The position numbers and the translations under genes are program-made. The notes under the pieces were generated by a model, which made no database searches, was not told the origin of the DNA, and worked only from the letters and a program-made list of their open reading frames with translations. A DNA stretch of 64,000 bases from Neophaeococcomyces mojaviensis (lineage: Eukaryota; Ascomycota; Eurotiomycetes; Chaetothyriales): the NCBI GenBank assembly GCA_030247915.1, contig JAPDRQ010000125.1:1-64000 (forward strand). The letters are read 5' to 3'. Below, one piece after another: positions 10,613-21,661 of the stretch; positions within the stretch are counted from its first letter, which is position 1, and every line of letters begins with the position of its first letter.

Positions 10613-11792
10613 GCTTTAAGTAGATATATACGAGATAACCCGAATTAAGTCTATTTAAAGTCGACTTTTTTACTTTCTAATTAAGATTTAGTTCTTTAAA
10701 ACTATTACGATCGTTATTTTATAATATACTTAATAACTAAAAAGATAAAGATAAAACTTTATATACTAAGTTTAGTTATATAATATATAACGTAATATAT
10801 ATAGTTTTTATATAATTTATAGTTATTTAATCTTAATTTTAAAATTCTTTTTTATTATAACTATAATATATTACTATAAGTAGAATTAAGTTTCTTCTTT
10901 AATTAAATTAGTTTAATAGATTAACTAAACTAAAGTAATTACTAAGCTTAATTAAACGAGATTCGTTAAATTATATATACTATAAAATAATAAATATAAT
11001 AGTTTTAAAAGAATTAAATTTAAGATATTATAATATTATAGTATTTAAAGTAAATATAAATAAATTAAAATATAATTTATTAACTTTATAATTAATATTA
11101 AATTAATTATATCGCTTTTTTAATTTTTAATAAGAAAATCTAGTATTATTAAATTTTCTTTTAATTTTATATTAAAAAAACTTTATAAATAAGATTATCT
11201 TTCTTTAGTTTAGTATTAAACTAATTTTTTTTATTTAATTTAATAGTATACTTAACTTTTACTAAAAATAATAAGTCTTAAAAAAATAAGTTTAGTTTAT
11301 TATAAATTAATTAATCTATTAATAAATCTAATTAATTTAGTACTTTTTTAATTATTTAATTAATTTTTTAATTAGTTTCTTTATTAATATTAATTAATTA
11401 ATTATTTTTATTTTAAATATATATATAAAAATTATTATCGAGTATATAAAATAGTAATAAGCTATTTATTTATTACGTATATATTACTCTCTTTTAATTT
11501 AAATAATTATAAAAAATATTTTTTAAATAAAGTTAACTAATAATCTTTATTAATTCTAAAGAAGAATTAAAAGTTAGGTTTTAAATTTTTTTAAATTTAA
11601 TTTATAAATTTTATAAAATTAAATTAAAGTATTTAATAAGTTATTAAGACTATTCTTTAAATAAATTTATTTAAAAGAATTTAAATTAAGTTCGTTTTAA
11701 AAATAATTTTTCTACTTAATAATTAAGATTTAACTCTTTAAAACTATTATAATTATTATTTTATAGTATATAAAATTTAACGAATCGAGTTT
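10613..11792. other. RIP-mutated repeat remains
   Basis: AT-rich and CpA-poor. The parts at about 10640-10740 and 11690-11790 are decayed pieces of the ~430-bp repeat seen at 35410, 49700 and, inverted, at 26930. No protein motif can be read. Confidence 0.6.
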
Positions 11793-12040
11793 TGTTAAGA
11801 ATAGCAACCCTTAAAAGGGTAAGTTTAACCTAGGGTGGACCAGTTGGTCCACTAGTAGAGCCAGTTAGTTTAGTGGCTCCCTGCTACTTAACCAACCTCT
11901 CTTTTTAGTCCCCCTATAGGGGCCAGCCATTCATTTATCCCTGTCATAGGTACATATGTATAGGGACTATCGGCGCGTATATAGAACAATAATAAGTCAT
12001 TTACTCACTATCTACCTACCGCTATCTTCCAATCTTAATA
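11793..12040 (+). mobile_element. Solo LTR, TGTTAAGAATAG family
   Basis: 248 bp, tgttaagaatag to aatcttaata, flanked by agttt on both sides (11788-11792, 12041-12045). It is inserted into a decayed copy of the ~430-bp repeat, whose sequence resumes after 12041. Confidence 0.9.
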
Positions 12041-12431
12041 AGTTTAATTAAGCTTATTTATTACTTTAGTTTAGTTAATCTATTAAACTAATTTAATCGA
12101 AGAATAAGCCTAATATTAGATATATAACTTTTATAGTTATCTTTTATTAATAATAGAAGCTTTAAAACTCTAATTACTAGTTTTTATCGCTTCTCGTACT
12201 CTTTTTATTATTCTTTTAATATAAAGCTTTTCTAGGATTAGAAATAAATACTCTAATCTAACGAGGAACGAAGCGGTTTAGATTACTCTAAACCTTAGCT
12301 TATTTTTTATCTAAAAAGATTAAAGTCTACTAGGCCCTACCTTAAGCTCGCTTTAAAGAAACATCTAAATATTATTAACCTCTATATCGATCTAAAAGTA
12401 AGTAATTAATATATCTAATATTTCGACTAGT
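12041..12431. other. RIP-mutated DNA, no gene
   Basis: AT-rich. The first part continues the ~430-bp repeat interrupted by the LTR. Nothing else is recognisable. Confidence 0.55.
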
Positions 12432-12681
12432 TGTTAAGAATAGCAACCCTAAAAGGGGCAAGTTCAACCTAGGGTGGACCAGTTGGTCCACTAGTAGAGC
12501 CAGTTAGTTTAGTGGCTCCCTGCTACTTAACCAACCTCTCTATTTCGTACCCCCTATAGGGGCCAGCCATTCATTTATTCCTGTTATAAGGTGTATATAT
12601 ATAGGGACTATTGGCGCGTATATAGAATAATAATAAGTCATTCACTTACTATCTGCCTACCGCTACCTTCCAATCTTAACA
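12432..12681 (+). mobile_element. Solo LTR, TGTTAAGAATAG family
   Basis: 250 bp, tgttaagaatag to caatcttaaca, with perfect ctagt duplication (12427-12431, 12682-12686). One of the least mutated copies, with both TG and CA ends intact. Confidence 0.92.
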
Positions 12682-13157
12682 CTAGTATATCGACTAGTTT
12701 TAATCGAATATAGCTAAAGAATCGAGCCTATAGTATCGCTATTACGATCTATTCTTTCTGATACGATATCTACTATTCTAAGTAGGTAAATAACTCGATC
12801 GATTTATAATATAATTAACTTAATAATGATAGTAAATCAACCACTAGGCTTAGATAACTAATAAACCGCGTTAAAAGAGGATAAATAAATATATATCTTA
12901 CCTAACACGCTTTAAGAATATCGTCGCGATAAAATAGGCCTAGAACCGTATAGAGTAGTAAGACCGAACCTAGTACTAACTTAATAGATAGCTAAAGGCC
13001 TAAAATACGTTTACTATATTAATATAAGGTTAAGATTAATTTAAACTTAAATTCTATATCTTAAATGTATAGCTAATATTAATACTTATCGATAATCGTC
13101 GATAGATATATCGAATATAGTAATATATTACTCGATCGTTATGTTATATAATATAAA
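12682..13157. other. RIP-mutated DNA, no gene
   Basis: AT-rich and CpA-poor, no motif decoded. It ends at the ataaa target site of the miniature retrotransposon. Confidence 0.55.
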
Positions 13158-13234
13158 TATTAGGAAGAGGCGAACGCATATCTACCGTATAAGCAAAATT
13201 GTGTATGTGGAATTTCACTTTTGCCTTTTCTACA
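13158..13234 (+). repeat. Left 77-bp LTR of the TRIM
   Basis: Direct repeat identical to the right copy from the fourth base onward. The start is tattagg instead of tgttagg, one transition consistent with RIP leaking in from the flank. Confidence 0.92.
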
Positions 13235-13251
13235 GGTTATGAGCCCGGATG

Positions 13252-13350
13252 TGCGCTGATGGCGCAGCGGTTAGATTGAACGTCTGAAATAACTTGGCGT
13301 TACTTGGCGTCGCACAAACCAACACCAACGTACCTCGTTCGAGCCCTGCA
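13252..13350 (+). other. tRNA-like segment with A and B boxes in the TRIM core
   Basis: The word tggcgcagcggtta (13260-13273) matches the tRNA A-box consensus TRGYNNANNGG. About 80 bp downstream gttcgagccc (13342-13351) matches the B box GTTCGANNCC. The intervening sequence does not fold into a clean cloverleaf and the acceptor ends do not pair, so it is not a functional tRNA gene. An internal pol III promoter is possible. The first T-runs downstream (tttt) are in the right LTR. Confidence 0.5.
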
Positions 13351-13422
13351 GGAAAAACAGAACCAGAAAACAAAGACACTGGTTGACTTACCATAAGACG
13401 GTATATTCCGTTCGAGGGGGAG

Positions 13423-13499
13423 TGTTAGGAAGAGGCGAACGCATATCTACCGTATAAGCAAAATTGTGTATGTGGAATTTCACTTTTGCCTTTTCTACA
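13423..13499 (+). repeat. Right 77-bp LTR of the TRIM
   Basis: Direct repeat of 13158-13234, with intact TG...CA ends, preceded directly by the polypurine tract. Confidence 0.92.
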
Positions 13500-13504
13500 A
13501 TAAA

Positions 13505-14020
13505 TACTTACGTCTCTAGTATAAGTACTAGTACTAGGTAACTACTAGAAATATATTTTAAAGTAAAAGAGAAAAGTAAAGTAAGATATTAATAAGTACT
13601 AATTTATTAACCTCTAGTATAATTCGCTCTACCTAGAATGTACTCCTTAGTAAATAGTAAATCTATTATAAGGATTTTTTAGTCGCCAGCTAAACTATAT
13701 CCGTTCTCTATATAGTTAGGTATAGAATAATAAACTTACTAACCGTTGCTAGCTTAGGATCTTGCATTTCTCGTAGGAACTAGTCGGTTTTACCGCACGA
13801 GCCTAGATTACCTACACACTTAACATCGCCTATGCCCCACCGCTAGCTTACATCCTCTCAAGTACCAACTTTGGACATTTAGCCAAAGTCTAATCATACA
13901 CGCTAGCAGTTCGACTTCCGGTTGTTCGACAATTATTTACTGGCCCCCTCGTAATCGGATAGTCGTATAAATAGTATTATTCGAATCGCCTCGTCGTCTT
14001 ATATCATCTGATACTAATAT
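13505..14020. other. RIP-mutated DNA with a less mutated patch
   Basis: AT-rich except for about 13770-13960, which keeps CA and TG dinucleotides and normal composition (including one CCCCACC word). The patch carries no readable gene and may be the remnant of an unmutated insertion. Confidence 0.45.
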
Positions 14021-14251
14021 TGTTAAGAATAGCAATCCCAAAGGGGGCAAGCCTAATTTAGGGTGGAGCCAGTTGGTTTAGTAGCTTTCCTACCACCTAA
14101 CCAACCTCTCTATTTCCTACCCCCTATAGGGGCCAGCTATTCATTTTATCCCTATCATAGGTGTATATATATAGGGACTATCGGCGCCTATATAGAACAA
14201 TAATAAGTTATTTACTTAGTATTTACCTATCGCTACCTACTAATCTCAATA
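14021..14251 (+). mobile_element. Solo LTR, TGTTAAGAATAG family, short variant
   Basis: 231 bp with aatat duplication on both sides (14016-14020, 14252-14256). An internal deletion of about 20 bp compared with other copies. The right end has mutated to caata. Confidence 0.88.
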
Positions 14252-14589
14252 AATATCTTATATTTAAAATAGCTAGTATAGGTAAACAGCTCGATTTTTA
14301 AATATTAGGTAAATAACGAGATCTTGTCGTAGCTAATTTAGATCCGACCTCGTCGCCTATTATAGCCGATATCTTACTCTAGGATACTCGTACGTAGTTA
14401 TTATTAGTATTACCGCATTAGCGACCTCTAATAGAGGTAGAATATCGTAAATAGACGCTAACTACTCCTTAGAAGGCGTCGTAGTCGCCGGTATAGCTGT
14501 TCTTAATATTTTTCTAAGAGGTCCTCTAACTAATCGTTCGTTATACTAATATTATCGTAAAGCGCGATAAAGGTCGTAAAACTGTTACG

Positions 14590-15480
14590 TTTAAATTAGG
14601 TTAGACCGTTAGACGGCCGTACCTATAAGAAGATATAGAAAGATAGGCGGAGGGGCCTAATACGTGGAGACAAGAGATAAGGATTACGTATAAGAAAGTA
14701 ATTAATAGTGATTAGTATAATTAGTATTAATTAGAAGTAATGTCGTGGGAATGACTACGCATTATAATATGACGCGGAAATGCACGTAATTCAATATAAG
14801 GCAGGTTAGCTGAGCAGGACCTATAGCCTTTCGCTGTCGTCCATTAGAGATATAATAGTAAGAAAGTGAGGCAGAACAAGCAAGACAGACAGTCACGATA
14901 GGACTTTACGGCCTACACATCCTCTAACTTTCTTCTTTCTTATGTAACCGTGAAATATGTATCAGGACCAGCGTAGCATTGGGCCGGGAGATCGAAGCCT
15001 ATTGAATCTGAGTATTATTATGCCTATCCTATAGATAACGATACAACGCTTAAGGGACGAGAAGGTAAGACGGATCTCTCATACGATTCGTATGGGAGGT
15101 TCGTCGGTTCGGCTCTTAGTAATTCCTAAAATGGTAAGGCTGATTCTCTATACGATTCGTATGGGGAATCGTTGGTATGTTCCTAAACCTATTATTCCTG
15201 AGATTCATGACAGAATGCATCCTTAATTTCCACTACAGTAATTAGTACTAATTATAGCTAAGTATACTAAGTATAACTAAGTAATACTAAGTAATAGTTA
15301 TTATTCTACGAGTATATAGATACAAGTCTCTCATATACATCTATAGCTTCTATAGTTAACCTAAGTTATATCTTAATTCTTATTTAATACAGCTCTAGTT
15401 TCTTTAATACTTCTACCCCTATCGAATAAAGCCTAAAACTATACTTAATAACTTATTATCCAGTAAGATCCCTAATAAAA
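14590..15480 (+). repeat. Decayed ~390-bp LTR split by a nested element
   Basis: The parts 14590-14740 and 15242-15480 match, in order, one continuous stretch at about 62295-62640, so an LTR-like repeat of roughly 350-390 bp was split here by the insertion at 14741-15237. Motifs shared by both copies include taagaagatata, gaaagtaattaata and taaagcctaaaa/taaagcctagaa. Confidence 0.6.
14741..15237 (+). mobile_element. 497-bp member of the TGTCGTGGG family
   Basis: The ends are TGTCGTGGG and CCACTACA, flanked by gtaa on both sides (14737-14740, 15238-15241). The outer parts match the 200-bp copies: the left end tgtcgtgggaatg and the right end ccttaatttccactaca. The inner part matches 26452-26686: a tataaggcagg promoter-like word, then tcctctaac, ttcttctttc. 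It lacks coding capacity and is barely RIP-mutated. Two related hairpins lie at about 15068-15105 and 15138-15168, each centred on catacgattcgtatg or tatacgattcgtatg. Confidence 0.8.
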
Positions 15481-17250
15481 AATCTTTAAAAAGAGATTAT
15501 AGAGATTAAGATACGTTACTAGCTAGCTTATCGTCTTTATATAATTACCTACGTATCTACGAGAACTAAATAGACGTAAATCTAGATCGAGGGAGGTAAA
15601 GTAGCGTTACGCCTTAATTAATAGCGATTCGAGGTAATAGAGCGATATTTAAGCGTCGATAGTAATAATATAACTAATAATCGATTCGCTATCTAGTTTA
15701 TTAAAGTATAAACTCTATAAGACGCTATACGAACGGTCTTAAAGTCTTCTCTTATACCTAGTAGCTACCTTATTATTAATAAGTTCTCTATTAAGTTCTA
15801 CGATCGATATAAAGATAAGTATAAAATAAGATATAAGCTACTCAGAAAAGGCTTTATAGTACTTACGCTTTATAACTATAAGAGTCTATTATACGATTTT
15901 ATCGTATTTAGAAGTTAATATAGCCTAAAGAATATTAAGAAGTATATAACTCTTATTATATTAACTAGAACCACTCGAAAACGAAAAAGAATAATAAAGA
16001 GCGACGTTAGCTAAGTAATATCGCTTTTATCGTAAAAAGTAGCTAATTAAATACTCTATAAGCAAAATACGATTAATTAGAGTCGTCTATCTTTTATTTA
16101 TTACTTTAATAACCTATTCGTCGATATTCTACTTATAAAGGCGCTATTAATAATTAATATTAGTATATATAAAATAACGAGAACTAATACGTCTAGCTTT
16201 CTACTAATATTACTAATATTACTAATAATTAAGTATATATTAAATAAGAAAATAAAGAAAAACTAACGTATAAGTCTTATTATCGAAGCTATTATTAACT
16301 ATACTATCTAGAATAACTTAAATCGAGGTAATATTATATTATTTATATCGACGATTTATTTATCTTAAGCCTCTAAAAGCGATTATCGTAAATTACGTAA
16401 TATTGGAGTTACTATAATTAATTAAATCGACTATAATAAGCCTCTTATAACTTAGTCAGCTATCGTAGTCGATTATAACGATTAAATAGATAATACGAAC
16501 CTTTATAATCGTCTTAGAACGTACAAAAGTGTCGTAAGACTACGATAGTAATATTAATTAGTTAAATTTATTAAGTTTATCGTCGATATCGTTTATATTA
16601 ATATCTATATTATTTAAAAGCGATACTAAGTTAGAAACGACGAGATTATACTTGTATATAAAATCTTTCTTATTTAACTAATAAAGAGCCTTATTAAGGT
16701 TAAAGAGAAGGTCTATATATCAGATTAAACTAAAATACGTAAGTACTACACCTAGAGAGGATATTAAACTTAAGAGTATAGTAGACGTAGGTCTATAAAC
16801 GAGATTACGAACTTTAAGGGTAAAAAGATATATACTAGTAAGACTTATAACTACTATACGTACTATTAGAAGTATCTATACCTACGAAAGGACAACTAAT
16901 AGGTATATTACGATTAGAAAGACCTTCTAAGTAAGCTAGAGGATCGACACTAGTAAGAGAGGGTCGATACTAATACTAGGCGACGTCGTTCTCGGGTTAT
17001 AATACTAGGATTTATTTATATATGGCTAAACTATAGTCTTAAATAAGTAATTACGTATAGAATTAAGATCTAGTATACATATAATATCATACTTATTATA
17101 ATAAGATTATTTCTATATAATAATTATTAAATAGTACTTTCGCGATAAAGTCGCTATATATTTAAAGTTAATACTTAAGAGGATCTAGTAAGACTCGAGT
17201 TTAATAGTCTATTATCTATAGTACCTAAACCTAATTTTACGTTAAAATTT
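15481..17250. other. RIP-mutated internal part of an LTR element
   Basis: Directly follows the decayed LTR at 14590-15480 and may be its internal gag-pol region. Mutation is too heavy for a domain to be read with confidence. Confidence 0.4.
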
Positions 17251-17259
17251 CGTATCGCG

Positions 17260-18620
17260 ATGTTTTCTCGTAAATTACTATTCTACTATTCTTTCTTTTA
17301 ATTACTACTATATAATACTTATACGTTTATTAAACGAGATCTCTAGTAACTCTATAAGAAGGGCTAATCTTACTATATTTAAACTAAAAGAGATTAGTAA
17401 ATTATATAAGAGTAGGTTTATAGTGATTTAATTAGATTATATATTCGAACGAAGATCGAGTACGATTCGTAGTATAGTTCGTAGTATTAAGATACTTAAT
17501 ATAATTATACTATAAAAACGATTCGAACGTCTTACTATTTATACTACTCGTACTAAACGAATAATTATACGTATCGTACGAACTAATTCGAAGATGTTTT
17601 AGGTTAATATTAAAGAGAATAGCGATATAAAACTATATCCTAAAACTATTAAAAAAATTCTTATAGAATATTATCTTAAGTACTAGATATTAAAGAAGAG
17701 ATCTTAACTAACTAATAGATATATAAAGAAACGTCTAGTATAGTATAAACTATAAAAAGATTCGAGTTCTTAGAAGTAAAAGACTATAATAACTAACGAC
17801 GAATATTTACCAGAAAAAGGTAACGAAAAACGCTCTTAATAGATTTAGGACTATCTAGACTAAAAATAGACTTTTAATCGTATTAAGTACACTAAAAAGA
17901 ATAAAAATATCTCTTTTATAATTTAGAAAGCTACCTAAATTAAAGAACGTTCTAATATTATATTTATATATTAAGAATAGCAACCCTAAAAGGGGCTAGT
18001 TTAAACTAGGGTAAACTAGTTGATCTACTAGTAGAGCTAATTAGTCTACTAGCGTAGCCAGTTGGTCCACAAGTGGGTCCAGTTGGTCTAGTGCTTTCCT
18101 GCTACCTAACTAACCTCTCTATTTTCTACCCCTTATAGGGGCTAGCCATTCTTTATCCCTATCATAGGTGCATATATATATAGGAACTCTTAGCGCGTAT
18201 ATAGAATAATAATAAGGTATTTACTCACTATCTACCTCCCGCTACCTACTAATTTTAACATTATATAACGAGATTCTAAAGGCCTCTTAAGAAGAATACT
18301 TCTTCTAATCGTATATTTAAGTGCTAAACGAATAAAGACCTAAAGTATATTAATTTAATATAAAATTATAGTAGAATAAAGTATTAATATATACCGTAGA
18401 TAAGATTAATATCTAGCTTAAGAATAACGAAGTATAGTATATTGTATAGCTAGTATACTTACCGAATTTAAATCTAATTAAATATATTTAGCCTATTCTA
18501 AAGGATCGTCTTAATAACGAATATCTATACCTAAGAAGTATAGGACGAAGTAAGGCAACCTATCTAGTATTCGAACGAGTAATCATATAAGAGTAGAAGG
18601 CTATCTCGTAGAAGGTAATT
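17260..18620 (+). mobile_element. RIP-mutated Tc1/mariner transposase, split by a solo LTR
   Basis: Reading through stops near 18405-18540 gives VYLPNLNLIKYI-PILKDRL and then NNEYLYLRSI, matching the transposase PAYSPDLNPIEHIW-PILKDRLNNEYPYLRSI block with the second catalytic Asp. Upstream is TVDKIN-LKNNEV, equivalent to HTADKINTWLEENEV. Near 17760-17830, before the LTR, KTIITNDEYLPEKGNEKR corresponds to the first catalytic Asp region (W(S/T)DE). The solo LTR at 17969-18260 interrupts the frame. No terminal inverted repeats could be identified. Confidence 0.75.
17969..18260 (+). mobile_element. Solo LTR, TGTTAAGAATAG family, long variant
   Basis: 292 bp flanked by ttata (17964-17968, 18261-18265). 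The extra length is a duplicated ccagttggtccac-type block. Inserted into the Tc1/mariner relic. Confidence 0.88.
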
Positions 18621-19167
18621 TACTACGTAATAAGGTCAATGAACACCCGAGTCAACGAGGTAATTACCATAAAAGGCTGGTAAAGGCGATACTGACACCA
18701 CGAATTTTCTATATATCACTTAATTAGGTAATAAAGAAGGCTTTAATGCATTCACAGTACGTATATAATCGTAACCTAGGCATTGTAACGTGCATAGTGG
18801 TAATTTGTACTGGAGTGGTTCAAATTAATGGGGTGTCGATTTAGGAGATCGACGCATAATTAGGTCCAGGCACTGTAGGAAGCTACCACTCTCCAGATCC
18901 GGTCACTGTTCGTTTCGGCTTCAACAAGACATGGTTTAACTGCATACATGGATTTTTGCGCTGACAATACGGGTCTTTCCAGCAGTTCTACGCCCTTCGG
19001 TGTTACCGTACTGCTTATTGCTCCTACTTCAGTCTTAGATATGATCTCATGAGAATATCCCTGCCAGAGATTTGAAGGAGCACACCACAAAGACTTTCGT
19101 GTAAAACTGAAGTTCAAGATGTTTCAAATGGTGTTAGATAACATGACAACGTGCCCATTTCTCTCTC
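18621..19167. other. Boundary zone downstream of the SnoaL-like gene
   Basis: Composition changes from RIP-mutated to normal between about 18600 and 18780. An 85-residue open frame on the - strand (18860-19117) has no recognisable family and no codon or motif support, so it is not called as a gene. Confidence 0.45.
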
Positions 19168-19874
19168 TTACGGTTTGTTTACATGCATGAGTATCTCATT
19201 TCCGAGAGCCCAGAGACCATTTGCTTTGATTTTTCTCACCCTCCAAGGATTGCCATCCTCATCAGGTTCTTCGCGTTGCATGTCAATCTCATAGCGGTTC
19301 TGCGGAGGATCAGACGAATATAAGCAAATTTCCGGCACTGGGTCACAAGGCTGGGCTGACAGAATGAATAGGTATACTTACACCATGATGGAAAGTTGGT
19401 CCTGCAACGACTCCTGTGGATTTAAACATGCTGATTATCCCGAATGTCGACGCTTTTGCCTTGGTCGGTTTCTCGGGAGAACCGATCTTAGGGAGATCCA
19501 CGTAAAGCGTGCTGACATCTTGTGTCAGTCACCGGCGTGCATCCAAATCCTAACACAACAACTGTGTACACACTTACGCTAATAAGTGCTGCGACGCTTC
19601 AAGGTTCTCCACACGCGGTTTCCATTGCTCCATAAGGTCTTTTGCTTTAATCTCGTACGGTTCGCCTCCAAAAACACTCGAATAGTCCACAACGACCATG
19701 CCAGATGTGAAGCATTGTGAGATTAAATAGTCCCACGCCTTAAGATCGATATGCTGGAACTGCTGAACATAAGGAAGATATTCATGCATAAGGAAAGTCA
19801 TTTACCATTTTATGCAATTTGTTCTCAATGTGGGCTTTATCGAGTAAGTAATCGACTGCCTCATAGGAAGGCAT
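19168..19874 (-). CDS. SnoaL-like (NTF2-fold) small enzyme, four exons
   Basis: Spliced exons 19874-19806, 19762-19578, 19511-19382 and 19299-19168 (introns 43, 66 and 82 bp, all GT...AG) give a continuous 171-residue protein starting MPSYEAVDYLLDKAH. Length and pattern fit the SnoaL-like/scytalone-dehydratase group of NTF2-fold proteins: HIDLKAWDYL, VVVDYSS, EQWKPRVENLEASQHLL with the conserved late His, and a C-terminal WRVRKIKANGLWALGN strand. These proteins form small cone-shaped barrels and act as cyclases, dehydratases or isomerases in polyketide and terpenoid pathways; the substrate here is unknown. An upstream ATG near 19967 would add a hydrophobic extension and is less likely. It is followed upstream by two further pathway-type enzymes on the same strand. 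The 43-bp first intron is unusually short, but the junction restores the expected family sequence. Confidence 0.87.
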
Positions 19875-20415
19875 TTCGAACGAGTATAATGCTTTTCCTG
19901 TGACGACCTCAGTCCCCCAGTCGTTCTTGCGAAGGCGTACAATAAAATATATAATGAACAACGTCACAGTACAGAATCAATGCGAGATTTAGGAGAATAT
20001 ATAACTGGGGAAAAATATGTTGGGGTTATTTGGCATGCATGCTCCAAGCCAGAGGATAGCCCCCGCCCACGTAAAAGCGTGAGCAAGCCTCCAGGGCACA
20101 AGAAATGTAACAATGACCTGGTTGAGTTAAGTCTTGTTGTCCTCTATATTCCGTGGTCTGTTCGAAAGGTAAGATATGTATCTTACATCATATGATAACC
20201 TCCGTATATCCGTGAGCGAAGAGATAATTCCTCGAAGAGTTAACCGTAGGAAGGAGAATAAACTAAAGTCGATCGGAAGCTTATAATTCGCCACAGTATT
20301 TGTCCTTCCAATTAAGCTTACTCTACGACAAGATTCTCGTTTGACGTATATTGTGTCTTGTTCACTCGGACTGTGCAGGATCGTCTATCGTATCCATTCC
20401 GAGGTTGCTCTCTAC
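19875..20415. other. Spacer between SnoaL-like and beta-lactamase-like genes
   Basis: Holds the SnoaL-like promoter and the 3' region of the next gene. G-rich words actggggaaaaa (near 20004) and a cccccgccc box (near 20060) occur, but the GGTGGGG word seen in other promoters is absent. No gene is visible. Confidence 0.5.
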
Positions 20416-21661
20416 CTAGCCTGCAGAAGTATAGACACTGTCTATGAACTGATTTGCCAGTTTCGAACTAGCTGCGTCACCGGGAGGTAGAACTTGGCTC
20501 GCATAGACGCCTGCAGCTCCAGCCTCACGATTCAAGAACCAGATCATATTTGGCATACCTCCCCAAGCAAGCGTGCCTTTCCTCATCATTCCACAGTCTT
20601 GCAAACTCAATACTCCTCCAAGACCAAAATTCATGCTACTACTAATGTCGCCTGAGCCAGTCATTGCACCTATGATTTGACTGTTATATCGAAGCCCAGC
20701 CATGGCTGCCGAGCCTTCTGCGAATTGTGGAGTGAACATCAGATCTACCGTCTGTCTTTTCAAAATGACCGGATCATCTTTTAGAATGTCACTAAGCAAT
20801 TTTACGAAATCAGATACCGACGTGTAAAGTCCAGCTCCGCCGACGTCTTCCGCGGCCGGATCAGGATAAGGTCTGTTCCCTGGCTGTAACTTGCCATTAG
20901 CCTGTCGTATGGTCATTTCAGCAAGACGGGCCTTGATCTTTGGATGCTCGGCAAGTCGATAGGTAGTAGAATCCATTCCCAGCGGCTCGCAAATGTTTTT
21001 TTGCATGTACTGCTCGAGTGTTACCCCTCCATTAAGTCGGCTAACCATAACACCGGCCCAGTCTACTCCTCCTCCATACGCCCAGCCTTCACCAGGCTCA
21101 AATAGGAGTGGTGTAGAGTATGCTTTGATAACATGTCCGCTTAGCCCCATGGGCGGTTCTTCTCGGGAGGCACGCCACGCTAGCATAATAGGGTCAAACA
21201 TGTCGTATGGAATACCGCTGCTGTGTGTGATAAGCTGACGCAGAGTGATCTTTTTCTTCGCTGGTCGGAGTACAAACGTTCTGCTCTCTTCGTCACTCGA
21301 TACTGTAGGGCTAATGACCTCCGGATGAGCAAGCTCAGGTAAAACTCTTTCCACTTCATCATCTAGCGCGATCTGACCACGCTCCATACACTGCAAAATC
21401 GCGATAGATGTAACAAGTTTGCTGAAGCTAGCTATCCAAAATATTGCTTCTTTCTCGATAGGCTTCGCGTTTGGAGCGACACCATCAAAGCCAGAGGCAT
21501 GAATGTATGGTAGTTGTTCTGTGTAGCACAGGTTCAGCTGAGATTTCCGTGGTCTTAAGGTCTAACTTACCATTCCTCGTCACTGCACCAACAACGCATC
21601 CCGGGACCTGGTTAGTGTTTCGTGCTGTGCTTTGACCAGAAATCTGCTCAAATCCTTCCAT
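20416..21661 (-). CDS. Beta-lactamase/transpeptidase-fold hydrolase or acyltransferase
   Basis: Two exons (21661-21571 and 21518-20416; 52-bp intron with GT...AG ends) encode 397 residues starting MEGFEQISGQ. The fold is the class C beta-lactamase-like serine hydrolase family. The nucleophile motif SxxK is S61-F-S-K64, in FWIASFSKLVTSIAILQ. The second-motif Tyr is Y178 in EGWAYGGGVDWAG, in the form seen in fungal members. ITHSSGIPYD (56-65 of the second exon reading) and CEPLGMDSTTY are further family hallmarks. Fungal relatives include esterases and the lovastatin acyltransferase type, which move an acyl group between carrier and alcohol. No signal peptide is visible, so it is probably cytosolic. 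A start inside the second exon would remove the catalytic Ser and is excluded. A GGTGGGG word lies about 104 bp upstream. Confidence 0.92.

Larger units (their letters stand above)
13158..13499 (+). mobile_element. Complete TRIM (miniature LTR retrotransposon) with tRNA-like core
   Basis: 342 bp in all. Two 77-bp direct repeats (13158-13234 and 13423-13499) differ only at the first bases of the left one, where tg has become ta. They begin TGTTAGGAAGAGG and end TTTTCTACA, and flank a 188-bp core. The 5-bp duplication ataaa is perfect (13153-13157, 13500-13504). The core starts ggttatgagccc, complementary to the anticodon arm of initiator tRNA-Met, as in half-tRNA-primed elements, and ends with a polypurine tract gagggggag just before the right LTR. 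There is no coding capacity, so it must move with borrowed enzymes. The core also holds tRNA-gene-like A and B boxes. Nearly unmutated inside RIP-mutated DNA, so it is a recent or RIP-exempt insertion. Confidence 0.92.

Noticed and set aside
13252..13350. Functional tRNA gene
   Set aside because: A and B boxes are present, but acceptor and D stems do not pair and it lies inside a TRIM core.
18860..19117. 85-residue open frame on the - strand after the SnoaL-like gene
   Set aside because: No motif, no plausible splice partner, and it lies in the 3' flank of another gene.
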